Positions 37,386 through 46,792 of a stretch of DNA of 64,000 nucleotides are shown here, one piece after another. Position 1 is the first letter of the stretch, and every line of letters begins with the position of its first letter. The notes beneath the pieces were generated by a model. That model did not search any database and had not been told where the DNA came from. It saw nothing but the letters and a program-made list of their open reading frames with translations. Both the position numbers and the translations under genes were made by a program. This stretch comes from Earliella scabrosa (lineage: Eukaryota > Basidiomycota > Agaricomycetes > Polyporales > Polyporaceae): positions 558,001 to 622,000 of the forward strand of contig JABYQQ010000001.1 in the NCBI GenBank assembly GCA_022605405.1. The letters are read 5' to 3'.

Positions 37386-37860
37386 ACACTACCTCCCGCC
37401 CTATATCCCATCAACTCCCTCTCTTGCCGAGCTCTCGCCGGCCATCCCCGAGTCCCCCTCGTAGCCGAGGAGGAGTAGTGCATCAGCGCCCTTCCTCGGC
37501 TATCGTCCGCCCTCCCGCCACGCTCGCATCAGCCCGCCTGCGCGCCCATCAGCCCGCCCGCGCGCTCATCGTCTCCGCGCCCTTCCCGCCGCTGTCTCCG
37601 ACAGCGAGCTCGCTATCTCGGTCAGTTCTCCTCCGTTTCGCTCCATTCTTTTTGTATTACTGTACTTATTACTTCCGCGAATACAATGGTGCATGCGTCC
37701 TTACAATAGCAGCGCTACACGGAGGAGGACTCGGGGCGGGGTGGAATTGGGGGAGAGTGCCAAGGCACGCTCAGCCACCGGCATCGCGGCCATGCACGGA
37801 TGGCGTCATCGGCCCAGACGCTGTGCCTGATGAAGGCATGGAATCATCAGGTAAGCTGAT

Positions 37861-37913
37861 GCGCGCACCGGCATTGAACGGCATGTCCTGCGCGCACCGG
37901 CATAGAACGGCAT
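37861..37913. repeat. Direct repeat pair near the inner TIR edge
   Basis: Two 24-bp copies (37861-37884 and 37890-37913) differ at one position and are spaced by 5 bp. Both are mirrored in the right TIR. They resemble iterated binding sites. Confidence 0.75.
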
Positions 37914-38076
37914 CCCCGCCCTCGCAGCGCGCGCGCCCTCCCGGTCATCGCATAGCGCGCGGGACCCTCTACCTCTACTGATCATCTTATCACTAGTATT
38001 TGCACATGTTAGTTCATGTACTTACACCCGCACAATGTATAGACATGCACGCTTCTCCCTCAAGTGGAGGTTCGCC

Positions 38077-41000
38077 ATGGCACGCAACGGCGGAGTATCA
38101 CGCAAGATCACTATTCTCGGAGCCACAGGGCGCAGCAAGCACCGCGTCGGGGGTCCCAAGAAGCAAACCGTCGGCATCAAAAAGTTCCCTGAAGCTCAAC
38201 AAAAGGCCCATGAGGACTACCAGAATCTCATACATGGTAGGAATGGGGTAAGACTCTATACCATTAGCTAACCGGTATACGGTACACAGGCCTGAGTTCG
38301 AAGAGCCGCCGAATCCTTGCGGAACTGCGTCACGATGACACCGAGGTCGCTCCAGATCGAGACGAGCAAGTCGAGATGATGATGGTGGGCGATAGCCAGG
38401 ACTGGGAGGACGTGAACGAGCCCGGCAGCATGGGCGTCGCGAATGAGGAGGCGGTTGCTGCCGCACTTCGCGATCTACTGGACGCCCGGTAAGCATTAAG
38501 GTTTGTATGCGATCGCTTCTGAATCTCACGATGTCATAGGCTCGGCTATCGGCAGTATAAGGACAAGCGAACATGGAGAAATCGTATTGAGACCATGGAC
38601 GCACGCTGGCAAGAACTTATGCCACGCATTATGGTGGCATATCTACAATGGAAGTACCGCACCACCCCTTCTCGTGAGCCCACCCCACCCGCGCAGGAGA
38701 ACGCCACACCGACCGAAGAAGAGGTCCCTGATGCTCAGGCTCAAACCGGCTCCCCCGACTACGATCTCGATCTTGATTGCCTTGACTTCTACACTCTCAA
38801 GAGCACCCTTCATGTTCCCCGCACCTCCTCTCACAGTCCTGCCGAGGCCCTCGTGCTCCATGGTTTTCTTGGTGCGACTCCGGACAATCCCTCCATAGCT
38901 GTCTCGTTGGAGACGCTGGAACTGTTCCGCGACATTCGTCGCTTCAAAGCCTCGTATAGCGTCGAAGCGTTCACCAAGCTGCTCTGCTACAGATATTATG
39001 TTTGTAAGATCAATACCCCAATGAATCCCTATCTAACTGCACGTTCTAGATCCCCTACCGTCGACGGTATCGAAAGGCAATATCCGACGCGTTTGACGTC
39101 TACCTGACGTTGATGGACGCAGTCGACAAGAAGGTTCAAGGAGCTTTAGGGCGCGGCGCAGACCATTGGCGTGCACGTCATGCATGTCCGGCATGTAGCT
39201 ATAAGGTGTGCGCCTCGGCTCGCTGCCGGATGTTGAGATACTGATGGTGCCTGAATATCAGGTCGAGGGCGAACGGCCGCCGGTCTTCGAGCGTATGATT
39301 GTGATGGACGGCAATAACTCGCTCAAGCGTATGGGTTCCGTCGGCAATCGCAAGGTCGGAGACACCCGAACATTTCACAGCGACTACTACATTCCCCAGG
39401 AAGAAGTCAATCAATTCGCTAATGAAGTGAAGTCTCGACAAACACAGCCACACGTCGAGGTCCCGGTCGCGGACGACGATGACGCCGAGGATGCGGAGAT
39501 CGAAGATGGCGATCCCACTGACGGAGCCCCGGCCTCGGCATGTGCAAGTAACTGGAAGGCTGCCGCGGCCGACGAGAAAAAGAAGATGTGGGCGATATTC
39601 GAGGAGACGGGCGTTTTTGCCTCGGCCTGTCGGCATGGCTTCATACTCTGGCTCATTGATATGATCCGGAGTGGTGAGCTGTAAGTGTCATTGGTATGGC
39701 CAATTCGCATGACTCATTTCAATTGTTGAAGTGCCAAGCTTCCCCTGGCAACTTCGAACCGAGTTCTCACCCTTCTGCAAGGCCCGATTATGATCGGGTT
39801 CGACATCGGCTGTACGTTCAAGACGACTCTCCTGGGTAGCAGCTTGGGCGAGACATTCAAAACATCGGGGTGTCAGGTCTGTGTGAATGCCTTCCATGGG
39901 TATTCACATTCCTATCCCTGCCAACTGGAGAACCATCCCAATATCATCCGCGGCATGGGGCTGGAAGATCTCGAGACACTCGAGCGCATCTTCAGCGCCT
40001 CGAACAATCTGGCGATCGTCACTCGCTACGCGTCGGCATATCGGCGCCACCTGTTCCTCCACACGTACTTCCGTCATTGGGATGAAGAGAAGTACGCCAA
40101 TCTCGGGACCATGCTCTACAACAATTATCTGCAGGCCCTCGATATCATTCGTTCCAAGACGCCCGTTGTCGAAGAGTCCCTCCAGTCTCTCCAGCTGACT
40201 CGGGATGACCTCGCCTCTTTCGAGCAGGACGAACGCGCCTACTTCAAGACACTTCGTGACGAACTGCCGTGGGATGTTCATGCCGTCGCGTACGTCGAGG
40301 CGCTACAAGAGCTTCGCACAGCATGGTAAGTGTTCATTTGATCATAAGCACTCGGCATTGATGGTATGTCTTAGCGAAGCCCTGGGAATAGCCGACGACC
40401 GGTTCCTGGAGGCTGTGCCGAGGAACTATCAGTGGGCGTCCCCGACTACCGGTCCGACGGACTACAACGTCGATGTCTCTGCTACCAAGAAGCTCGAAAC
40501 GCGCCGTCGCGAACTGGAGGAGACAGTCAGGCGTCTCACAACCCGCGTTATTGCCCTCGAGGTCGAGCTACAGATCAGCGTGCGATGGCAGCCCGGCGAT
40601 GTTCAGTTCGAAGAAACTCGGAAGTATATTGCCACGCGGAACTATCAACAGGCGCTCGGACGTCTACAGCGACTGGTAATTCAGCGGCTCTTTGAACTAC
40701 ATAAGTTGAACATCTCTCAAACAGGTGAGTAGCGTCTTGGTGTTATTGGATTCTAATGCGACATCTGACATATTGTACAGCATACCGGATGCGTACGCAG
40801 ATCGCGAAGAGTCTGCAGAAGAGATGCAAGGCAATCCGTACAGCAGTTCGACAATATAACGACGCGGCTGCGGCGTTGACACCCCCCCGTCCGCCGCTGG
40901 ACTGGTCCCAGGTCTCGCACTTCAGCTTTCTCGAGGAGTTCACGCTGTTGCAGGACACACGGAACGATATTCGCGAGAAGAAGTGGGCCCAACCCCTCGT

Positions 41001-41538
41001 GCGGGAGACGATGCGTGCAGTCCGTCGTATCACTCGCGCGCACGAAGAAATAGAAGCTGTCAATCGAGAGGCGCGCAGAGTCCATACGTCCATTCATGAC
41101 GAAGATCAGCTATTCACACAAGTCCAGCGCGATCTCGAAGCTCGGCGCGACCCACTGTTCGGCGCGGTGAACGATTACATCCGCCGCCGGCGCGGAGTTA
41201 ATGCGCACATCCTCGCCCACCTTCTCCGCCTGTACGCGATCGATGGCTTCTCCGGGGTTCCTTCTCCGGGGGTGCACTCGGGACCTCCCCGCGAAGACGT
41301 CATAGTTCATGATGGTCGGACCCGAGCGGCCCACTCCCCCGGCTCCCTCCCTTCACCCATGGACCTCGATGACACGCAGGATTCTCTTTCAGGACCATCC
41401 GTGGACGTGCTAGCAAGTGCCGAAGCCACAGTGGTAGCTGCAGAGGACGGAGATGACATGCTTGGCGCAGACGAGCACGAGGAAGGCGCAATATCCGACT
41501 TAGTAGAACACATCTCCAACATTGCTCTAGTTATGTAG
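38077..41538 (+). CDS. KDZ-superfamily transposase with CxC1-like N-terminal region
   Basis: Eight exons (38077-38236, 38290-38488, 38540-38999, 39050-39205, 39262-39680, 39732-40325, 40375-40724, 40781-41538) encode 1,031 residues without stops or frameshifts; the introns are 49-56 nt. The N-terminal half has the CxC1-like pattern (RTWRNRIETM, LETLELFRDIRRFKASYSVE, DAFDVYLTLMDAVDKKVQGA, ACPACSYK). The transposase core follows: VMDGNNSLKR, ACRHGFILWLIDM, GFDIGC (D489), NAFHGYSH (517-524), GLEDLETLER (542-550) and SAYRRHLFLHTYFRHWD. D489 and E549 are candidate catalytic acids by analogy with the RNase H-like fold; this is inferred. The tail is acidic and Ser-rich. The ATG at 38077 has a GCCATGG context; an in-frame ATG at 38035 would add 14 residues. 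It is the first gene of the element and starts just inside the left TIR. Confidence 0.93.
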
Positions 41539-42335
41539 TGATACGCGTTCCGAATAATCGTTAGACAGGTGTCAATTGTGAATGTATACGTCTACTTTGT
41601 ATATTGAATGTGTTACCTCACATTGGGGAGAAGTGCGGCAGGTAGAAATAGCTGCCCACGTTCATCATGCCCGACATTGGCTCGTACCCGCGAGGGACAT
41701 TGGTCCATTCTGAACCCAATATCACTGCTAGCTCCGCCCGTTTCATAACATGCATAGCCTATATATAGTCCTTGAATGTTCGCCCAACAGCTCAGTATAT
41801 ATATTAACGTGTCGTCCTATGGGAGCTTGCCGGACATGCTAACAGATGGTGCTATATGACACCGTTGTTCAGTTCATGGGCAAGGCAATGTACATAAATC
41901 ATCAAAATTGAACTCCTAGTCGGAGTTGTATGCAGGAGTGACTGTGCAAATTTTGGTGGGGTGGGGCGAGGATGCGCACCCGGACGAAGCAAAACATGCT
42001 CTTAAGTGAGAGTGCATTTCGTGAAATGTTGTACCGCGCACACTCCGAACGTGTTGCATCCATGTCGTTCCATGCACAAAGACACACGTCACAAAAATTC
42101 AGCAGCAAACTGTATATTACTGCTAGATTCTGAATCCAAGATTTGAGAGCATTTGGTGGGGAGGATCTCTGGATCGGGTTGCGTTGGTGCTCGGAGGACC
42201 GTTCGAAGCAAGAGCGCTTAAGACACGATCAACTGGGGATCGATCGGCGCCTAGCATTGGTCGCCTCTTGTCGTCCACCATCACCTCCCTCTACTGTCGA
42301 GTCCGTCGCCTCCCAGTCGCCTCTCCCACTTCCCG
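41539..42335. other. Intergenic segment inside the transposon
   Basis: About 800 bp between the transposase stop and the second gene. I see no open frame of interest. It is AT-richer than the rest of the element, with several ATATAT runs near 41,760-41,805, and probably holds a terminator and the promoter of the next gene. Confidence 0.5.
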
Positions 42336-43818
42336 ATGAGGATCAACGTCGAGAACGGTGCACCACGGACGGCGGGGCCCTACTGGGTCGTTCTGAGCCC
42401 GGATGGCCAGACCAACGGCATCCATGAGTATCACCGGTACGTGCTTCCCCCAGCGGCTCGATCTCATCGAAGCACATACTGATTACGTCCAGGCCGGAGC
42501 GGATGGCCATCGAGCGCCACCCCGACCTGCTTCCCATCGTCGTGACATGCGTCAACTACGAGGATGCGTGCGATGTCAACCGGCTCAATGAGGAGATCTT
42601 CGCGAACGCCCCCGTCAACGACTACGCTTACCTCCATGCCCGATTCAACGCGAGCCAGTATCTCAAGCAGCTCCTCCGGAACCGTGGGTACAAGAAGCAT
42701 CACTGTATTCGTATTGGGATCGAGACCGGCATCTGGGTCGGCTTTGAGTGGTGCGTCGCCCGGGTTCTCTCTATTCCCACGAGAATCACTCACTCTTTAA
42801 CAGGCCCAACATCGATCACTTCACGGACTACAAGGGCGCGAAGTATCAAGGCTTCGCGGCGTTCAGCGACGCCCTCCAGTGGATGATCGAGAAGCAGCCG
42901 CACATGTCCCGGGCGCCTCGGACTGGTCCTCCATCGCAGAGGATCCTGCCAGGTACCCCATCCAAGGCTGCCCCTGTCTCCGCTGCTCAGGCTGTGCCGG
43001 CCCCCACACACGCTACTCCGGCCTCCACTACTCCCACATACAGCATCCCCGTCCCCACTCCATCCGAACTCGCGTGTCGGACGTCGGTTGGCACCGAACT
43101 GCGCCTCGACCCCGCTTCGCAGGCTCTTTACGACAGGATCTTCCCACCCGGGACCGCTCCCTACCTCGGGTCGTACAGCGTCTCTACCCCGGTCGCCCAC
43201 ACGCATGTCAAGCCCGAGCCCGCGGACGTCAAGCTCGAACAGCTTGACTTCGAGCTCGAGACCGGCAAAGTCAAGCCTGAGCACCTCAACGCCAACGTCA
43301 ACGCGGGCGGAAGCAACATGGTGGGCTACGCGAGCCCTCTCAAGGACAAGGGCAAGGCGCGCGAGAGAGAAGGACCCACGGTCACCATCGCAACGCTTGG
43401 TGCCGTGGTGGCGCCGCCGCCGCCGCCGCCTCCAATCGCTGGACCGGAGCGTGCTCAGATGGCGTCATGTACGTACTCTTTGCCCGCACCAGAGGCTAAT
43501 GTACTGATCTCTCCCACAGTCGTCCAGATGATGATGCAGGCTCTCCCAGAGGCGACAGCCGGTTTACGAGCTGTCATCCGGCCTCTTCCATTGCAGGACC
43601 CGCTGGGGCCGACCACGCCTGCCGTCACGTTCGGCGCTCAAGCTGATGAGTGGCTCAGCAACCACGACATCGACGGGTACTTCTATCTAGACATCCTCCG
43701 CGCCCGCTTGTACAGCATCAACCGGCGTGCGTTTGCGTTCACCATGAGGGAGATGGGATGGAGCGAGGACGATTCCAACGCGTTCTGGGACCTCGTGGAG
43801 CTGCCTGGCGTTGAATAG
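42336..43818 (+). CDS. Transposon-borne viroplasmin / RNase H1 N-domain-like protein
   Basis: Four exons (42336-42436, 42493-42750, 42804-43468, 43520-43818) encode 440 residues. The N-terminal third is a folded block (YWVVLSPDGQTNG, VVTCVNYEDA). It leads into residues about 103-150, where CIRIGIETGIWVGFEW and then FTDYKGAKYQGF and DALQWMIEK match the caulimovirus viroplasmin / RNase H1 N-terminal pattern, in which GI..tW is followed by gaKYkgF and a final helix. This fold binds RNA/DNA hybrids or duplex RNA in other proteins. A Pro/Ala/Thr-rich linker follows, with three psi-K-x-E motifs (residues 255-279) and a six-proline run, then a C-terminal helical domain (DEWLSNHDIDGYFYLDILR, GWSEDDSNAFWDLVE). 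The last intron (51 nt) is in frame. Conservation beside a KDZ transposase suggests a role in mobility or regulation, but the biochemical function is unknown. Confidence 0.8.
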
Positions 43819-44026
43819 TCTGTGTCATGTGTATCTTGTCCGCCGTACTGTGGTAATGTCATCTGTGTGTGTGTGCGTCCCCCAGCGACTGGTGCTTGGC
43901 GCAATGCCCATGTCACGTGAGAGTGTTGAGAACTGGAGGGCTGCCACATCACACCCACGCTGTCATCACGCCGTGCTTCTCTTCCCACCGACGCCCACAA
44001 AGAACAGCCCCACGTTCTCGCGCCTC

Positions 44027-45828
44027 ATGCCGATTGCTAACGAGAGCGGCGTTCTCAAGTTGTCCAACAAGGACCGCAAGCCTGGAGGTTCTCGCACGAC
44101 CAATCCGACGAGGGAGCGCAGAAAACGCGCCAAGCCGTCCGACGAGGACCAAGCAAGGAAGCAGCAAGAGCGCGACGAGCGCAGGGCGAAGTTCGAGAGC
44201 GCGTTGGCTGGTGCACGCAAGAGCCTCTGGGATCTCGTGGTCAATCTGCACGAGCAGTTCCCCGAGCGCACCGAGGACTGGTTCTTCCAGTACCTCACCA
44301 TGCAGCCGAAGGTCACCCAGACGCAACGCGACATCACGGATTGGAACGCTTTCATAAGCATCGAGACGGAGAAGCTCAACAAAGGTACGTAATTACTTAT
44401 TGTACTGAGATTTTCTCGCATTCACCGTCGTGGCGCACACCGGTAGCCAAGGAGAAGGAAGGAGGCGAGAACGCCGCGTTGTCCCGCATCCGAGTCGGAA
44501 GCAAGGAGCTCAACGACATGCTGACCGCCAAGTGGGCAGCCATGTCAGCGGAGGAGAGGAAGGCGTACACTGCCGACAAGGTCGCCGAACTCACGAAGCG
44601 TCGGGAAGATCGCAAGGTGGGCGTCCGGAACACCCATCTAGCCGCCTTCCATGACGTCCGAAGCACGGTCGCTTCCCTACACAAGGAGGTACGCGCCAGT
44701 ATGCATGCCGATTCCATTCACGCTGCTAACTGCGTGTCCAGTTTCAGAGTTTGTACGAGCGGACCGACACGGAAATGCTATTCATCGCAGTCCGTTCCGA
44801 CCACACGGCATACAACAAGCCCGTAGTGTACTACTCGAGCGACCGTGTTCGGACCTACGTCGAGTCCCTGACCAATGTCAGCGTCATCGATTTTGGCATC
44901 AGAATGGAAGCCTACTGCATCGGCGGTATCGACGGTAAGTCCCGTTCGCTTCCCATTGCCATAATGCCGCGTTGACATATAGAAACTTTATTAGTTGTCG
45001 TTCGCAACCAACTGGCCGAGACGCTGGCTGCAAAGTCCAAGGCGTCGTCCCTGCTTTTGTCTCTGATCCGTACGTACATATTCTTGGGTTACTGACACTC
45101 TGATATGTATCCATTGTGCAGAGAAAACATGCACGCGCGGCGTGATTCTTCGCATGTACTACGAAAACTTCGACTATCACATCACCCTCAAGCACGGAGT
45201 TGTGCGCGGAGTATGGCCGCTCCTCGACTTCAAGAACCCAAGCTCGATGTCCCGCATGGAGGTCGAAGTCCTCCTCCATGCACTCGAGAGCGGCGCCGCG
45301 GTCTTCCGCTCCCTATCTGATGTGGAGTGGAAGGCGTGGGTCAGCAACTACTACGCCGACGGGGACCCAATGCCGAACCCAGCGGACAGCTCGGCGATGA
45401 TCCCAATCGACACCATTCCCGACCCCCTCTCTGACATCACGCCCGCATCGACTAACACTGAGCCTATCGTCGGCGAGAAGCGACCTGCCGAGGACGTGGA
45501 CACACAAGCAAAGCGGCCACGCATCGACGCAACTCCGGCGGCCGTCAATGTTCAATTCGTCCACGCTGTTGCTCCTATGGGAGACAGCGCCTTCCAAGCC
45601 CCGCTCGCTCCACAGGGCGCACGCCCGATGCGCAAGGTTCGCAAGGACAAGGGAGTCAAGCGCGGCCCTCGCAAGAAGTCCAACGAGAACGCCGCGCCCG
45701 TCGATGCTGCCCCCAAGAAGGCGCCGCCCAAGCCACGCAAGGTGCAGCGCCAGGCCGCCTCCGAGTCGGAGTCCTCGTCTTCGGTTACCAGTGCTCCTGG
45801 CGCCGCCGCCGCTGCCGCCACCGCGTAA
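44027..45828 (+). CDS. Transposon-borne basic protein of a mushroom-expanded family, HMG-like segment
   Basis: Five exons (44027-44384, 44447-44688, 44742-44934, 44995-45069, 45122-45828) encode 524 residues. Features in order: a basic N-terminus (TRERRKRAKPSDEDQARK); a helical segment (KWAAMSAEERKAYTADKVAE) that resembles part of an HMG box; AFHDVRSTVASLHKE; a strand-rich block (EMLFIAVRSDHTAYNKPVVY, VIDFGIRMEAYCIGGID); a second block (RMYYENFDYHITLKHGVVRG, WPLLDFKNPSSMSRMEVEVL); and a long basic, Ala/Pro/Lys-rich tail with a bipartite-type nuclear signal (EKRPAED...AKRPR). The family recurs in mushroom genomes, in my recollection often near KDZ elements. It is probably nuclear and DNA-binding, but its function is not established. 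An alternative acceptor at exon 4 would insert four residues. The ATG at 44027 is chosen because the conserved region begins there; an upstream in-frame ATG near 43,913 is possible. Confidence 0.8.
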
Positions 45829-46031
45829 GGCTTCTATTCCCCATTCCCTCCCCTACAACTATGGTATCATTTGTCCCTTCTGCGCTGGCGGAGCTCGTGT
45901 CCCTGCGCGTGCCTCCTGTCTCTACTCGGTCATCGTATGTCCTCATTATCTGTAGTACTCAGTACATACAGTGCGCTGGAATATCATGTCATGGCTTTCA
46001 ACACGTCGCGCGTGACGGGCGCGAGGCGCGA

Positions 46032-46081
46032 GGGCGTAGTGCGCGCCGTCGGCTTACTTACTTAGATATTGCGCGCACTAC
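46032..46081. repeat. Hairpin just inside the right TIR
   Basis: GCGTAGTGCGCGC at 46032-46044 pairs perfectly with 46069-46081 across a 24-nt loop. It lies directly inside the right TIR, and the left TIR has only a diverged counterpart. Confidence 0.7.
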
Positions 46082-46096
46082 GCGTTGACCGAGCGC

Positions 46097-46784
46097 GCGC
46101 GCGCGCTGCGAGGGCGGGGATGCCGTTCTATGCCGGTGCGCGCAGGACATGCCGTTCAATGCCGGTGCGCGCATCAGCTTACCTGATGATTCCATGCCTT
46201 CATCAGGCACAGCGTCTGGGCCGATGACGCCATCCGTGCATGGCCGCGATGCCGGTGGCTGAGCGTGCCTTGGCACTCTCCCCCAATTCCACCCCGCCCC
46301 GAGTCCTCCTCCGTGTAGCGCTGCTATTGTAAGGACGCATGCACCATTGTATTCGCGGAAGTAATAAGTACAGTAATACAAAAAGAATGGAGCGAAACGG
46401 AGGAGAACTGACCGAGATAGCGAGCTCGCTGTCGGAGACAGCGGCGGGAAGGGCGCGGAGACGATGAGCGCGCGGGCGGGCTGATGGGCGCGCAGGCGGG
46501 CTGATGCGAGCGTGGCGGGAGGGCGGACGATAGCCGAGGAAGGGCGCTGATGCACTACTCCTCCTCGGCTACGAGGGGGACTCGGGGATGGCCGGCGAGA
46601 GCTCGGCAAGAGAGGGAGTTGATGGGATATAGGGCGGGAGGTAGTGTTTCCCAACAAGGGAATCAGGAATTACTGCCAGTGCTATTGGCAGTGAGCGGGG
46701 GATAAGCCTTCTGGCTTCGTTAGCTAGGCAAAAGGGGGGGTGCTTGGCAGGCTAGTTGATCCGGGATGTTGTGATGATCAGGTG
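46097..46784 (-). repeat. Right terminal inverted repeat
   Basis: Reverse complement of the left TIR from the tip CACCTGATCATC inward to a GC dinucleotide run, which is a few units longer here than in the left copy. Confidence 0.93.
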
Positions 46785-46792
46785 CTATACCT
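46785..46792. repeat. Target-site duplication, right copy
   Basis: CTATACCT directly follows the right tip and is identical to 37241-37248. Confidence 0.92.

Larger units (their letters stand above)
37249..37936 (+). repeat. Left terminal inverted repeat
   Basis: This copy matches the reverse complement of 46097-46784. The conceptual translations of the two copies (plus strand here, minus strand there) are the same for roughly 185 residues, so the DNA must be nearly identical. Similarity decays inside a GC dinucleotide run at the inner edge, with weaker similarity to about 37,960. The outer 140 bp contain three small palindromes, and the inner part a 24-bp direct repeat. Confidence 0.93.
37249..46784 (+). 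mobile_element. Intact KDZ-superfamily DNA transposon, 9,536 bp
   Basis: The segment is bounded by near-identical terminal inverted repeats of about 688 bp, whose tips read CACCTGATCATC inward, and by perfect 8-bp CTATACCT target duplications. Inside are three spliced, uninterrupted, co-directional genes: a KDZ transposase (38077-41538), a viroplasmin-like protein (42336-43818) and a basic protein of a mushroom-expanded family (44027-45828). KDZ (Kyakuja-Dileera-Zisupton) elements are known as large DNA transposons expanded in mushrooms. Matching ends, intact frames and a perfect duplication indicate a recent insertion that may still be mobile. It inserted 232 bp downstream of a membrane-protein gene without breaking any recognised gene. 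Confidence 0.95.

Noticed and set aside
37376..37981. Open frame of about 200 codons mirrored by an almost identical frame at 46058-46657 on the other strand
   Set aside because: Both frames lie inside the inverted repeats of the transposon and are Arg/Pro/Ser-rich. They are a by-product of the TIR sequence, not a duplicated gene.
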